NCBI RefSeq assembly: GCF_946221145.1
Contig: NZ_CAMIOH010000068.1
Location: 1 to 15,474, forward strand
Reading direction: 5' to 3'
DNA: 15,474 bases
Source: an uncultured Paracoccus sp.
GTDB lineage: Bacteria; Pseudomonadota; Alphaproteobacteria; Rhodobacterales; Rhodobacteraceae
Part shown: positions 1 to 6,983 of the stretch, piece by piece
Layout of the letters: the number at the start of each line of letters is the position of its first letter
Position numbering within the stretch: the stretch's first letter is position 1
Made by a program: the position numbers and the translations under genes
The notes under the pieces: model-generated
Databases searched by the model: none
Seen by the model: the letters and a program-made list of their open reading frames with translations, nothing else
Told to the model about the DNA's origin: nothing

Positions 1-904
1 GGGCGCGGGCGATCTGGGTCCGGGCGCTTTCCAGCAGGCGGAACGCGGCCTCGGGCGCCGTCGCCGGGTCGATGCGGACCGGGCCTTCCAGATCCAGCAG
101 CGCGGCAGCCAGCCCCTCGGGGTGCAGGATCGCCACCTGATTGCCCAGATGGGCGCGCAGGGCGTCGTCGAACTTGGCCGGGTCGGCGAACAGCACCAGA
201 TGGCCGTCATCCGACAGCACCGCGAAGGACTGCACCACCGGGTTCCTGGGCACATCGCTGCCCCGGATGTTCAAGAGCCACGAGATCGAATCGGGCAGCG
301 TCAGCAGCGCCGCCGCCTGGCCGTCGTCGCGCAGCATCGCGGCCAGCCGGGCGCGCTTGCCTGCGGAGGTCTCGCCCGCGACGGCCTCGTCATGGATGCG
401 CGCGGCGCCGACAGGCGGGGCGGGGCGGTCAGTCCAGACCGCATCCAGCGGGTTCCGCTCAACCGCGATCAGGCCGATCCCGGTGCCGGTCAGGGCCTTG
501 TCCAGCGTCTCGATCTCCTGGCGGGTATGCAGCCAGGGATCGAACCCCAGCCGCCCGCCTTCGGGCAGGGCCGTGGCCAGCCAGTCCGAGGGCTTTGTCT
601 CTGGCCAGTTCACCGGCGTGAAATGGGCGGGATCGACCTGCGTCTTGACCTGCACCCGGTAACGTCCGTCGATGAACACGCCTGCGCGGTCAGGCGTCAC
701 GATGGCAAAGCCCGCGCTGCCGGTAAAGCCGGTCAGCCAGGCCAGCCGGGCATCGGCGTCGGCCACATATTCGCCCTGATGGGCATCGGCGCGCGGCACG
801 ATGAAACCGTCCAGCCCCTCGGCCAGCAATTGCGTGCGAAGCCCGGCCAGACGGGCGGGATGACCGGCGCCGCCCGCCGGATCGTCGAAGGTCTGAAAGC
901 TCAC
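1..904 (-). CDS. Xaa-Pro aminopeptidase (aminopeptidase P, M24B family), N-terminal half, cut by window edge
   Basis: Metallopeptidase family that removes an N-terminal residue preceding proline; expected to be cytosolic. I translated the minus strand and found it open without a stop from a GTG at 904 to base 1 (301 codons). The first creatinase-like N-terminal domain shows PRADAHQGEY (residues 37-46) and WLTGFTGSAG (56-65), typical of the long eukaryote-like aminopeptidase P group of about 600 residues. The second non-catalytic domain shows NPLDAVWTDRP and WLLNIRGSDVPRNP. The metal-binding catalytic domain lies outside the window, so activity cannot be judged. The GTG start overlaps the TGA of the upstream hydrolase by 4 bp (GTGA), and AAGGCG lies about 9 bases upstream as a possible ribosome site; no other start fits the N-terminal homology as well. 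It is the last visible gene of the minus-strand run and is probably translationally coupled to the hydrolase. Confidence 0.9.
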   Translation of the reverse strand, partial: MSFQTFDDPAGGAGHPARLAGLRTQLLAEGLDGFIVPRADAHQGEYVADADARLAWLTGFTGSAGFAIVTPDRAGVFIDGRYRVQVKTQVDPAHFTPVNWPETKPSDWLATALPEGGRLGFDPWLHTRQEIETLDKALTGTGIGLIAVERNPLDAVWTDRPAPPVGAARIHDEAVAGETSAGKRARLAAMLRDDGQAAALLTLPDSISWLLNIRGSDVPRNPVVQSFAVLSDDGHLVLFADPAKFDDALRAHLGNQVAILHPEGLAAALLDLEGPVRIDPATAPEAAFRLLESARTQIARA

Positions 905-1593
905 AGGGTGATCGCCTTCATCACCTGGGGTTCGATGACCTGAACGCCCGGCAGCCCGTCGATCAGCGCCTGCGCCGATTGTTCCAGCAACGGGAAGGTC
1001 TTGTAATGGCAGGGGATCACGGTCTTGAAATCGAAGTATTTCTTCGCGGCCCAGGCGGCGCGGCGCATGTCCATGGTGAAATGCCCGCCCGCGGACAGGA
1101 TGCCGATATCGGGCGCGTGGTATTCGCCCATCCAGCCCATGTCGGCCATGATGTCGGTATCGCCCGAGACATAGATCACATGCCCGTCGCCCGCGATCAT
1201 ATAGCCCGATTCGTGGCCCGCATAGATCGGCCCGTCCGCCCCGTCCAGCGAACTGGAATGGCTGGCATTCACCATCGTCACCCTGGCCCCGCCCAGATCG
1301 ACGGTGCCGCCCTTGTTGAAGCCGATGCCGTCGATGCCGTGATGGGTGGTCCAGCTGTTGATCAGGTCATAGATGCCCGCGACGGGGATCTTCAGTTCCT
1401 TGGCGATGGCCAGCGTGTCGCCGGAATGATCGCCATGGCCGTGGGTCAGCAGGATATGGGTGGCGCCCGCGATGGCCTCGGCACGGGCGTCCTCGGGGAA
1501 GACCGGATTGCCGGAAATCCACGGGTCGATCAGGATCACCGCGCTTTCGATCTCCAGCCGAAAGCCGGAATGTCCAAGCCAGGTCAGTTTCAT
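901..1593 (-). CDS. UPF0173 family metal-dependent hydrolase (metallo-beta-lactamase fold)
   Basis: A 230-residue protein of the metallo-beta-lactamase superfamily, the usual length for UPF0173; the physiological substrate of this family is not established. Metal ligands visible in order are THGHGDH (residues 50-56), H112 in NASHS, D145 in SGDTD and H196 in PCHY. WLGHSGF at 5-11 is the typical family opening. No signal peptide or membrane segment is seen, so it is likely cytosolic. The ATG is preceded by a perfect AGGAGG (1600-1605) with 6-base spacing, a very strong ribosome site compared with its neighbours. The gene follows recJ by 69 bases in the same direction and its last codons overlap the start of the aminopeptidase P gene, so the two are probably made together. 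No partner substrate can be inferred from this context. Confidence 0.92.
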   Translation of the reverse strand: MKLTWLGHSGFRLEIESAVILIDPWISGNPVFPEDARAEAIAGATHILLTHGHGDHSGDTLAIAKELKIPVAGIYDLINSWTTHHGIDGIGFNKGGTVDLGGARVTMVNASHSSSLDGADGPIYAGHESGYMIAGDGHVIYVSGDTDIMADMGWMGEYHAPDIGILSAGGHFTMDMRRAAWAAKKYFDFKTVIPCHYKTFPLLEQSAQALIDGLPGVQVIEPQVMKAITL

Positions 1594-1662
1594 GGGGTGC
1601 CTCCTGCGGTTTCCGGGCAGGTTAGCGGCGGGGCCGGACGGTGACCAGATGCGATGACGCGC

Positions 1663-3423
1663 TTAGACCGGCGCGGCATCCTCCAGCCGCAGGCGCAGGC
1701 GTTCGCGGCCGCCCCAGGTGGACAGGTCCAGCCGCCCCGCCAGATGGAAGCGCCGCCCCTTGGCGCCGATCAGGGCGGGACCAAGCGGCCCGGTCATCGC
1801 CCCCCAGGCCACGGCTTCCAGGGCCGGGCCGCCCGCGCTGCGGAAGGACAGGCGCAGATGGCTGTCGCCCATGGTCTGGGCGCTGTCGATCAACTGATCG
1901 GCAAAGGCAAAGCGCGGCGCCGGGGCGGCCTGTCCGTAAGGCCCGGCATCTTCAAGCTGACGGAACATCTGCGGTGTGGCCCCCGCGCCTTCCAGCAGGC
2001 CCGAGATGCGCAGATCGCGCGCCCCGGTCCGTTGCGCCAGATCGGGCGCGATCAGATCGGCCAGACGGGCCATGGCGGCGGGGATCAGGCCCTCGGCCAC
2101 GGTCAGGCCCGCGGCCATCATGTGCCCGCCGCCCTTCAGCAGCAAACCTTCCTCGGCAAGCCGGTGGATCGCCCGGCCCAGATCGACGCCCGGCACCGAC
2201 CGGGCCGATCCCTTGCCGATCCCCCCTTCCACCCCGATCACCACCGAGGGCAGATCCGTCGCCTCTTTCACGCGCGCGGCGACGATGCCCACGACACCGG
2301 GATGCCAGCCGGGACCGGCCGCCCAGGACAGCCGGGCATCGCCCCGCGCCTCGACCTGCGCCAGGGCTTCGTCGCGCACCGTGGCCTCGATGGCGCGGCG
2401 TTCGCGGTTCAGCGCGTCCAGCTCGGCGGCCAGAAGACCCGCCTGATGCGGATCGCGGCAGGACAGGCACAGCGCCCCCAGATCGGCGCGGCCGACCCGG
2501 CCGCCTGCATTGATGCGCGGTCCCAGCAGGAAGCCCAGATGAAAGGCGCTTGGCGGCCCGTCCAGCCGCGCCACGTCGGACAGCGCGACCAAACCCGGGC
2601 GCTGCCTGCGGGCCATGATCGCCAGACCCTGGCGCACGAAGGCGCGGTTCACGCCGACCAGCGGCGCCACATCCGCCACCGTCGCAAGCGCCACCAGATC
2701 CAGCATCGCCATCAGGTCAGGCTCGGGCCGGGCCATGCCGCGCAACACGCGGCCCGCCTGCACCAGCGTCAGGAACACCACCGCCGCCGCGCACAGATGG
2801 CCCAGAGACCCGTCCTCGTCGGCGCGATTCGGGTTCACCACGGCCAGGGCGGGGGGCAGGGTCTCGCCGCCCAGGTGATGGTCCAGAACGATCACATCGG
2901 TGCCTGTTGCGGCGGCCAGAGCCTCATGGCTCAGCGTGCCGCAATCGACGCAGACGATCAGGTCGTGACCTGCGGCAAGCGATGCCATGGCAGGCGCATT
3001 CGGGCCATAGCCCTCGTCGATGCGGTCGGGAATATACAGCGTCGCATCGCGGCCCTGACCGCGCAGCCAGTCCAGCAGCAAGGCCGCCGAGCTGCCGCCG
3101 TCCACGTCGTAATCGGCAAAGATGGCGATCCGCTGCCCCTCGACCGCCGCCGCGACCAGCCGGTCGGCGGCCACCCCCATATCCCGCAAGGACAGCGGAT
3201 CGGGCAACAGGTCGCGCAGGCGCGGCGTCATGAACCCCTCGGCGCCCTCTGCCTCGATCCCGCGATCGGCCAGCACCCGCGCCACCGGCAGCGGCAGGCC
3301 GCTGCGCTGCGCCAGCCCCCCGGCAAGGCGGTCTGCGGCGGCTCCGGGGCCGATCCACCGCCGATTCGTCAGCGATCGCTCGACACCCAGAAACGCCACG
3401 CCTGCACTGTCTTCGTTGTCCAA
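1663..3423 (-). CDS. recJ: Single-stranded-DNA-specific 5'-3' exonuclease RecJ
   Basis: RecJ degrades single-stranded DNA 5' to 3' in recombinational and mismatch repair. DHH phosphoesterase motifs are intact: DYDVDG (residues 104-109), VDCG (159-162) and DHH (181-183). They are followed by GPRINAGGR (301-309), then the DHHA1 region with WHPGVVGIVAARV (from 373), GSARS (405-409) and GGGHMMAAG (431-439), and a C-terminal OB-like region. At 586 residues it is full length. The outermost start is TTG at 3423, with AAGAGGG at 3427-3433 only 3-4 bases upstream. A GTG eight codons later (3399) would give VAFLGVERSL, closer to how I remember relatives beginning, but it lacks a clear ribosome site. 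It lies 26 bases after glpX with a hairpin in the gap, so the two are probably cotranscribed. Confidence 0.96.
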   Translation of the reverse strand: MDNEDSAGVAFLGVERSLTNRRWIGPGAAADRLAGGLAQRSGLPLPVARVLADRGIEAEGAEGFMTPRLRDLLPDPLSLRDMGVAADRLVAAAVEGQRIAIFADYDVDGGSSAALLLDWLRGQGRDATLYIPDRIDEGYGPNAPAMASLAAGHDLIVCVDCGTLSHEALAAATGTDVIVLDHHLGGETLPPALAVVNPNRADEDGSLGHLCAAAVVFLTLVQAGRVLRGMARPEPDLMAMLDLVALATVADVAPLVGVNRAFVRQGLAIMARRQRPGLVALSDVARLDGPPSAFHLGFLLGPRINAGGRVGRADLGALCLSCRDPHQAGLLAAELDALNRERRAIEATVRDEALAQVEARGDARLSWAAGPGWHPGVVGIVAARVKEATDLPSVVIGVEGGIGKGSARSVPGVDLGRAIHRLAEEGLLLKGGGHMMAAGLTVAEGLIPAAMARLADLIAPDLAQRTGARDLRISGLLEGAGATPQMFRQLEDAGPYGQAAPAPRFAFADQLIDSAQTMGDSHLRLSFRSAGGPALEAVAWGAMTGPLGPALIGAKGRRFHLAGRLDLSTWGGRERLRLRLEDAAPV

Positions 3424-3434
3424 GTGCCCTCTTG

Positions 3435-3449
3435 GGGGGCGGCGCCCCC
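3435..3449 (-). terminator. GC hairpin between glpX and recJ (attenuator or processing site)
   Basis: GGGGGC and GCCCCC arms (6 bp) flank a 3-base loop, starting directly after the glpX TAA. No T-run follows, and recJ starts 11 bases further on, so it is unlikely to stop all transcription. It could be a partial terminator, an mRNA stability element for glpX, or a structure that affects exposure of the adjacent recJ ribosome site. The inverted repeat is certain; its role is inferred. Confidence 0.4.
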
Positions 3450-4415
3450 TTACTTGATCGGGTTGCGATAGATCATCCGCCGCACCGATCCGGTCTTGGA
3501 CCGCATCAGGATGGTTTCGGTCTGCAAATAGCTCGGCTCTCGCTTGACGCCGGCCACGATCGACCCGTTCGTCACACCGGTCGCGGCAAAGATCACGTCG
3601 CCCGTCACCAGTTCGTCGCGCGAATAGATGCGGTCAAGATCGGTGATGCCCGCCTTGCGCGCGCGGCCCTTTTCGTCGTCGTTGCGGAACAGCAGCTTGC
3701 CCCACATCTGCCCGCCCATGCATTTCAGCGCCGATGCGGCCAGCACGCCTTCGGGCGCGCCGCCGGACCCCATATACATGTCGATGCCGGTCAGTTCGGC
3801 TTCGGCGCAGTGGATCACCCCCGCCACGTCGCCATCGGTGATCAGCCGGATCGCCGCGCCGGTGGAGCGGACCTCGGCCACCAGATCTTCGTGACGGGGG
3901 CGTTCCAGGATGCAGACGGTGATGTCGCTGTCGCTGACCCCGCGCGCCTGGGCCAGGGCACGGATGCGCTGGGACGGCGTCATGTCCAGGCTGACCACGT
4001 CCTTCGGATAGCCCGGCCCGATCGCCAGTTTTTCCATATAGACATCCGGCGCGTGCAGCAGCGTGCCGCGTTGCGCCATGGCGATCACGGTTAGCGCGTT
4101 CGGCATGTCCTTGGCGGTCAGCGTCGTGCCCTCCAGCGGGTCAAGCGCGATGTCCACCTCGGGACCGTTGCCGGTGCCGACCTCCTCGCCGATATACAGC
4201 ATCGGGGCCTCGTCGCGCTCACCCTCGCCGATGACGACGACGCCCTTGATGTCCAGCATGTTCAACTGGTCGCGCATGGCGTTGACGGCAGCCTGGTCGG
4301 CGGCCTTTTCATCGCCGCGTCCGATCAGCCGGGCCGAGGCATGGGCAGCCGCCTCGCTGACGCGGGCCAGGCCCAGCGAAAGCATCCGGTCGTTGAAATC
4401 CTTGGGGGCGGTCAT
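3450..4415 (-). CDS. glpX: Class II fructose-1,6-bisphosphatase GlpX
   Basis: Hydrolyses fructose 1,6-bisphosphate to fructose 6-phosphate in gluconeogenesis, in the cytosol; in autotrophic relatives some homologues also act on sedoheptulose bisphosphate in the Calvin cycle. The 321-residue protein shows the metal and substrate signatures of the family: IGEGERDEAPML (62-73), DPLEGT (92-97), GDVAG (195-199) and MGSGGAPEG (215-223). Length is normal for GlpX. The ATG has CGAGGGA about 5 bases upstream. It is followed by recJ after 26 bases and preceded by a bolA-family gene on the same strand. As I recall, homoserine dehydrogenase often precedes glpX-recJ in Rhodobacteraceae; here it does not. 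No Calvin-cycle genes are in the window, so a gluconeogenic role is the simpler reading. Confidence 0.96.
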   Translation of the reverse strand: MTAPKDFNDRMLSLGLARVSEAAAHASARLIGRGDEKAADQAAVNAMRDQLNMLDIKGVVVIGEGERDEAPMLYIGEEVGTGNGPEVDIALDPLEGTTLTAKDMPNALTVIAMAQRGTLLHAPDVYMEKLAIGPGYPKDVVSLDMTPSQRIRALAQARGVSDSDITVCILERPRHEDLVAEVRSTGAAIRLITDGDVAGVIHCAEAELTGIDMYMGSGGAPEGVLAASALKCMGGQMWGKLLFRNDDEKGRARKAGITDLDRIYSRDELVTGDVIFAATGVTNGSIVAGVKREPSYLQTETILMRSKTGSVRRMIYRNPIK

Positions 4416-4439
4416 GTCGATCCCTCGTTGCGACAGTTC

Positions 4440-4460
4440 GGGCGGGTTCTACGCCCGCCC
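4440..4460 (-). terminator. Hairpin in the bolA-glpX gap (7-bp perfect stem)
   Basis: GGGCGGG (4440-4446) and CCCGCCC (4454-4460) form a perfect 7-bp stem around a 7-base loop. It lies 24 bases upstream of the glpX ATG and downstream of bolA. No T-run follows on the minus strand. It could end part of the bolA transcript or structure the glpX leader. Confidence 0.4.
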
Positions 4461-4463
4461 TGT

Positions 4464-4481
4464 GACAGCGGCAAGGCTGTC
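4464..4481 (-). terminator. Second hairpin in the bolA-glpX gap (6-bp perfect stem)
   Basis: GACAGC (4464-4469) and GCTGTC (4476-4481) pair around a 6-base loop, 3 bases from the larger hairpin. On the transcript it comes first, 12 bases after the bolA stop. Tandem hairpins without a U-tract fit weak termination or 3'-end protection of the bolA message; this is inference. Confidence 0.3.
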
Positions 4482-4493
4482 GGCGCTAACGGA

Positions 4494-4745
4494 TCACGCC
4501 TCGGACAATTCAAGCGCCAGTGCGTGGATGCGCGGCACGATGTCGCCCAGGGTCTGGTGCACCAGCCGGTGGCGCTGCACCCGGCCCAGCCCGACGAAAC
4601 CGGGGCTGGCCATGCGGATGCGAAAGTGGCTTTCACCGCCGTCGCGATACCCTGCATGGCCGCGATGGCTTTCGCTTTCGTCGATCACCTCCAGACGGGT
4701 GGGGTGCAGGGCGGCCAGCCTGTCGCGCATTTCATCCGCAATCAT
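4494..4745 (-). CDS. BolA family protein
   Basis: A small 83-residue BolA-fold protein. BolA proteins bind monothiol glutaredoxins and iron-sulfur clusters, or act as stress and morphology regulators through a helix-turn-helix-like class II KH fold. Visible family features are the ESHRGHAG loop (25-32), ESHFRI (38-43), the RHRLVHQTLG strand-helix segment (58-67) and the closing HALALEL (74-80). No cysteine is present, so any cluster ligation would rely on histidines and on the partner. AAAGG lies about 9 bases before the ATG, an ordinary ribosome site. It is divergent from the J-domain gene (69-base gap) and upstream of glpX on the same strand. Which BolA subgroup it belongs to cannot be decided by eye. 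Confidence 0.92.
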   Translation of the reverse strand: MIADEMRDRLAALHPTRLEVIDESESHRGHAGYRDGGESHFRIRMASPGFVGLGRVQRHRLVHQTLGDIVPRIHALALELSEA

Positions 4746-4814
4746 CCGTCAAGACCTTTCATGTCGCGTCAAATACCCTAAACTGCCGCCTCCGAGTCGC
4801 AAAGGTGCCCCAGG
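4746..4814. promoter_or_regulatory. Divergent intergenic region of bolA and the J-domain gene
   Basis: The 69 bases between two divergent starts must hold both ribosome sites and, unless transcripts begin further away, both promoters. A comparatively AT-rich core (4770-4782) is the only such patch in the gap, and one GAGTC site (a CcrM-type GANTC methylation target) lies at 4793-4797. I could not identify convincing -35/-10 pairs on either strand. Confidence 0.35.
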
Positions 4815-5441
4815 ATGAGCAGTAACGACCCGTTCGGTTTCGACATTTCGGCCGCGAAGGACAAGAAGCGCAAGACCAAGGGCCGCCGGGGCATGTCGGG
4901 TGCCTTCGAAACCTCGACCCGGATCTGCGACAAGCAGGGCTGCGACGAGCCGGGCCAGTATCGTGCGCCCAAGAATCCCCGGCACCTGGACGACTATTTC
5001 TGGTTCTGCAAGGATCACGTCCGCGAATACAACGCCAACTGGAATTACTTTCAGGGCCAGTCCGAGGAAGAATTCCAGCAGTTCATCGACAATGCGACGG
5101 TGTGGGAGCGCCCGACCAAGCCCTTTGGCCGCGCCGCGTCCGAGGACAAATGGGCGCGCCACGGCGTCAGCGACCCGTTGGAGATTCTGGGCGCCAACGG
5201 CACCGCCCCCGAGGCCCGCGCCAAGGCCAGCCGCAAGCTGCCGCCGACCGAACGCAAGGCCCTGGACATCCTGGAAGCCAAGGACAGCTGGACCCGCGCC
5301 GAGATCCGCAAGCAGTACAAGTCGTTGGTCAAGGATCTGCATCCCGACATGAACGGCGGCGACCGGTCTGACGAGGATCGGCTGGCCGAGGTGGTCTGGG
5401 CCTGGGATCAGGTCAAGGACAGCCGGTTCTTCAAGGACTGA
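4815..5441 (+). CDS. J-domain protein with a C-terminal HPD motif and a Cys/His-rich N-terminal region
   Basis: A 208-residue co-chaperone-like protein. The J domain is at the C-terminus (about residues 145-208): LDILEAKDSW, then IRKQYKSLVKDLHPDMNGGD with the HPD tripeptide at 176-178, which in J proteins stimulates Hsp70 (DnaK) ATPase. The rest is unlike DnaJ: there is no Gly/Phe region and no classical four-repeat zinc domain. Instead C38-x4-C43 and C65-x2-H68 in the segment 36-70 look like four ligands of a small zinc site (inferred). The N-terminus is basic and polar (KDKKRKTKGRR). AAAGG about 9 bases before the ATG can serve as ribosome site. It is divergent from bolA and converges on lnt. 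In related genomes I recall such genes near bolA and cobS; cobS is absent here. Client and DnaK partner are unknown. Confidence 0.88.
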   Translation: MSSNDPFGFDISAAKDKKRKTKGRRGMSGAFETSTRICDKQGCDEPGQYRAPKNPRHLDDYFWFCKDHVREYNANWNYFQGQSEEEFQQFIDNATVWERPTKPFGRAASEDKWARHGVSDPLEILGANGTAPEARAKASRKLPPTERKALDILEAKDSWTRAEIRKQYKSLVKDLHPDMNGGDRSDEDRLAEVVWAWDQVKDSRFFKD

Positions 5442-5449
5442 CCGATGCA

Positions 5450-5465
5450 GGGGGCTGCCGCCCCC
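5450..5465 (+). terminator. GC-rich hairpin after the J-domain gene
   Basis: GGGGGC (5450-5455) and GCCCCC (5460-5465) form a 6-bp stem with a TGCC loop, 8 bases after the TGA. A weaker CCGC-TGC-GCGG hairpin follows at 5468-5478. The gap is convergent with lnt, which favours a terminator role. There is no downstream T-run on the plus strand, so it is not a textbook intrinsic terminator. Confidence 0.5.
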
Positions 5466-5488
5466 GTCCGCTGCGCGGCCTCCCCCGC

Positions 5489-5513
5489 GGATATTTGCGT
5501 GAAGAAGAAGCGG
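5489..5513 (-). repeat. Copy 1 of a short post-stop repeat (after lnt)
   Basis: On the minus strand, directly after the lnt TGA and three further bases, comes CTTCTTCTTCACGCAAATATCC in two overlapping halves: a pyrimidine tract with TTCTTCACG and an AATATCC end. The stretch after the nagZ stop (13182-13202) matches it at 18 of 21 positions without gaps. Both copies lie at the same place relative to a stop codon. A pyrimidine-rich stretch downstream of a stop and near a GC hairpin suggests a 3'-end element. I recall similar sequences at gene ends in Rhodobacteraceae, but cannot confirm this here. Confidence 0.6.
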
Positions 5514-6974
5514 TCAGGACGGCCTGCGGCGGATGATGGCCGCGCCGAGCGCGAGAAGGCCAAGCAGGATCACCGGCGCATTGCCCCATCGCATCCAGGC
5601 CGTTTCGGGCAGCGCGGCGGGCAGCGCGGCGTCGATCTTGCCCTGAACGCCCAGATCCAGCGATTGGCGGATGCGGCCATGCGGGTCGATCACCGCGCTG
5701 ACGCCGGTATTGGCCGCGCGGATCAGCGGCAGGCCCGATTCGATGGCCCGCAGCCGGGCCTGGGCAAGATGCTGGTAGGGACCGGAAAATTTCCCGAACC
5801 AGGCGTCGTTGGTAGCCTGCAGCAGCCATCCGGGCCGTTGGTCCAGGCCGCGCAGATGCTGTGGAAAAATCGCCTCGTAGCAGATCAGCGGTTGAAAGTC
5901 GGGGACGCCGGGCGCGGACATGAGCCCTGGACCGGGGCCTGCGGAGTAGCCGTTGCCCTGCTGCGCGGCAAAGGCGCCGATGCCGATCCGGGCCAGGGCG
6001 TCGCCCCAGGGGATATATTCGCCGAACGGGACGAGGTGGAACTTGTCATAGACGGCGCCGATCGTCGCATCCGGGTTCAATGTGACAAGGCTGTTGTAAT
6101 ACCGGCTGCCGTCGCGTCGCTGGATGCCCAGGACCAAGGGCGCGCCTGCTGCCTGCGCCATGGCTGGCAGGACGGGACCGGCGTCCTCGAGCAGGAAATT
6201 CACCGCCGTTTCGGGCCAGATCACCAGGTCGCGCCGGCCGGGTTCCGCCGACAGATCCAGCAGCCGCTGAAAGAACACCGCCGCCCAGTCGGGATCCCAT
6301 TTCAGGTGCTGTTCCGCATCGGGCTGGACGATCCGCAGGATCGTGGGCGTATCCGGCGGCAGCGGCCGGGCCAGCCGGGCCAGTCCCGCACCCCACAGCC
6401 CGGCGGTCAACGTAAGCACCAGGACCGCTGCGGGCAGCGGGCGGATCAGCGAGGGCAGCGCGGCAAGCGTCAGGGTGATCGCGCCCAGACCCAGGGCGCC
6501 GGTCCAGGCGGCGGTCTGGGCCAGGGGCGTGTCGATCCAGGCATGGCCGATCAGCGCCCATGGCAGTCCTGTGAAGATCCAGCCGCGCAGCCAGTCAGAC
6601 AGCAGCAGCGCCGCCGCGATGGCGATGGCCCGGCGCGGGCCGGGCGCGGTCAGGCGCGCCGCCAGGGCCGTGGGGATGGCCCAGAACAGCGCCCCGCCCA
6701 GGGCCATCAGGATCAGGGCGAAGGGGGCCATCCAGCCATGGATTTCCGGCTCCACCAGGAACGGCTCGACGATCCAGGACATCGACAGGGCGAACCAGCC
6801 AAAGCCTGCGGCCAGCATTGGCCAGAAGACAGCGCCCTGCGCGACGCGCCGGATCAGGACCGCCAGGGCCAGGGGCGTGGCGATCCAGATTCCGAAGGGC
6901 GGCAGGCCAAGCGCCGCGATCAGGCCAAGCGCCAACGGCATCCAAAGCTGCCGAAGGGGTGGACGGCCGGACAT
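5514..6974 (-). CDS. lnt: Apolipoprotein N-acyltransferase
   Basis: Transfers an acyl chain from phospholipid to the amino group of the N-terminal cysteine of lipoproteins, the last step of bacterial lipoprotein maturation, in the inner membrane. The 486-residue protein has several hydrophobic segments in residues 10-200, then a periplasmic nitrilase-like domain (about 210-450) and a final membrane segment (465-481). The Glu-Lys-Cys triad is visible: E255 in WPETA, K311 in YDKFHLVPFGEY and C365 in ICYEAIFP. NDAWFG (389-394) and ANTGVS (421-426) are also typical. Its start lies 9 bases after the helicase stop, so it is probably in the same transcript. In many proteobacteria lnt sits with ybeY and corC; here it is paired with an RNA helicase. 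A post-stop repeat follows. Confidence 0.96.
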   Translation of the reverse strand: MSGRPPLRQLWMPLALGLIAALGLPPFGIWIATPLALAVLIRRVAQGAVFWPMLAAGFGWFALSMSWIVEPFLVEPEIHGWMAPFALILMALGGALFWAIPTALAARLTAPGPRRAIAIAAALLLSDWLRGWIFTGLPWALIGHAWIDTPLAQTAAWTGALGLGAITLTLAALPSLIRPLPAAVLVLTLTAGLWGAGLARLARPLPPDTPTILRIVQPDAEQHLKWDPDWAAVFFQRLLDLSAEPGRRDLVIWPETAVNFLLEDAGPVLPAMAQAAGAPLVLGIQRRDGSRYYNSLVTLNPDATIGAVYDKFHLVPFGEYIPWGDALARIGIGAFAAQQGNGYSAGPGPGLMSAPGVPDFQPLICYEAIFPQHLRGLDQRPGWLLQATNDAWFGKFSGPYQHLAQARLRAIESGLPLIRAANTGVSAVIDPHGRIRQSLDLGVQGKIDAALPAALPETAWMRWGNAPVILLGLLALGAAIIRRRPS

Positions 6975-6983
6975 CGGCGGAAA

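Noticed and set aside
122..943. 273-codon plus-strand frame at the left edge
   Set aside because: The opposite strand encodes an uninterrupted aminopeptidase P with clear motifs.
3435..3449. Hairpins at 3435, 4440 and 5450 as textbook intrinsic terminators
   Set aside because: None is followed by a T-run on the relevant strand; kept only as lower-confidence structures.
1654..3471. 605-codon open frame on the plus strand opposite recJ
   Set aside because: Antisense shadow of a strongly supported gene in GC-rich DNA; its product is rich in Gln, Arg and His with no domain.
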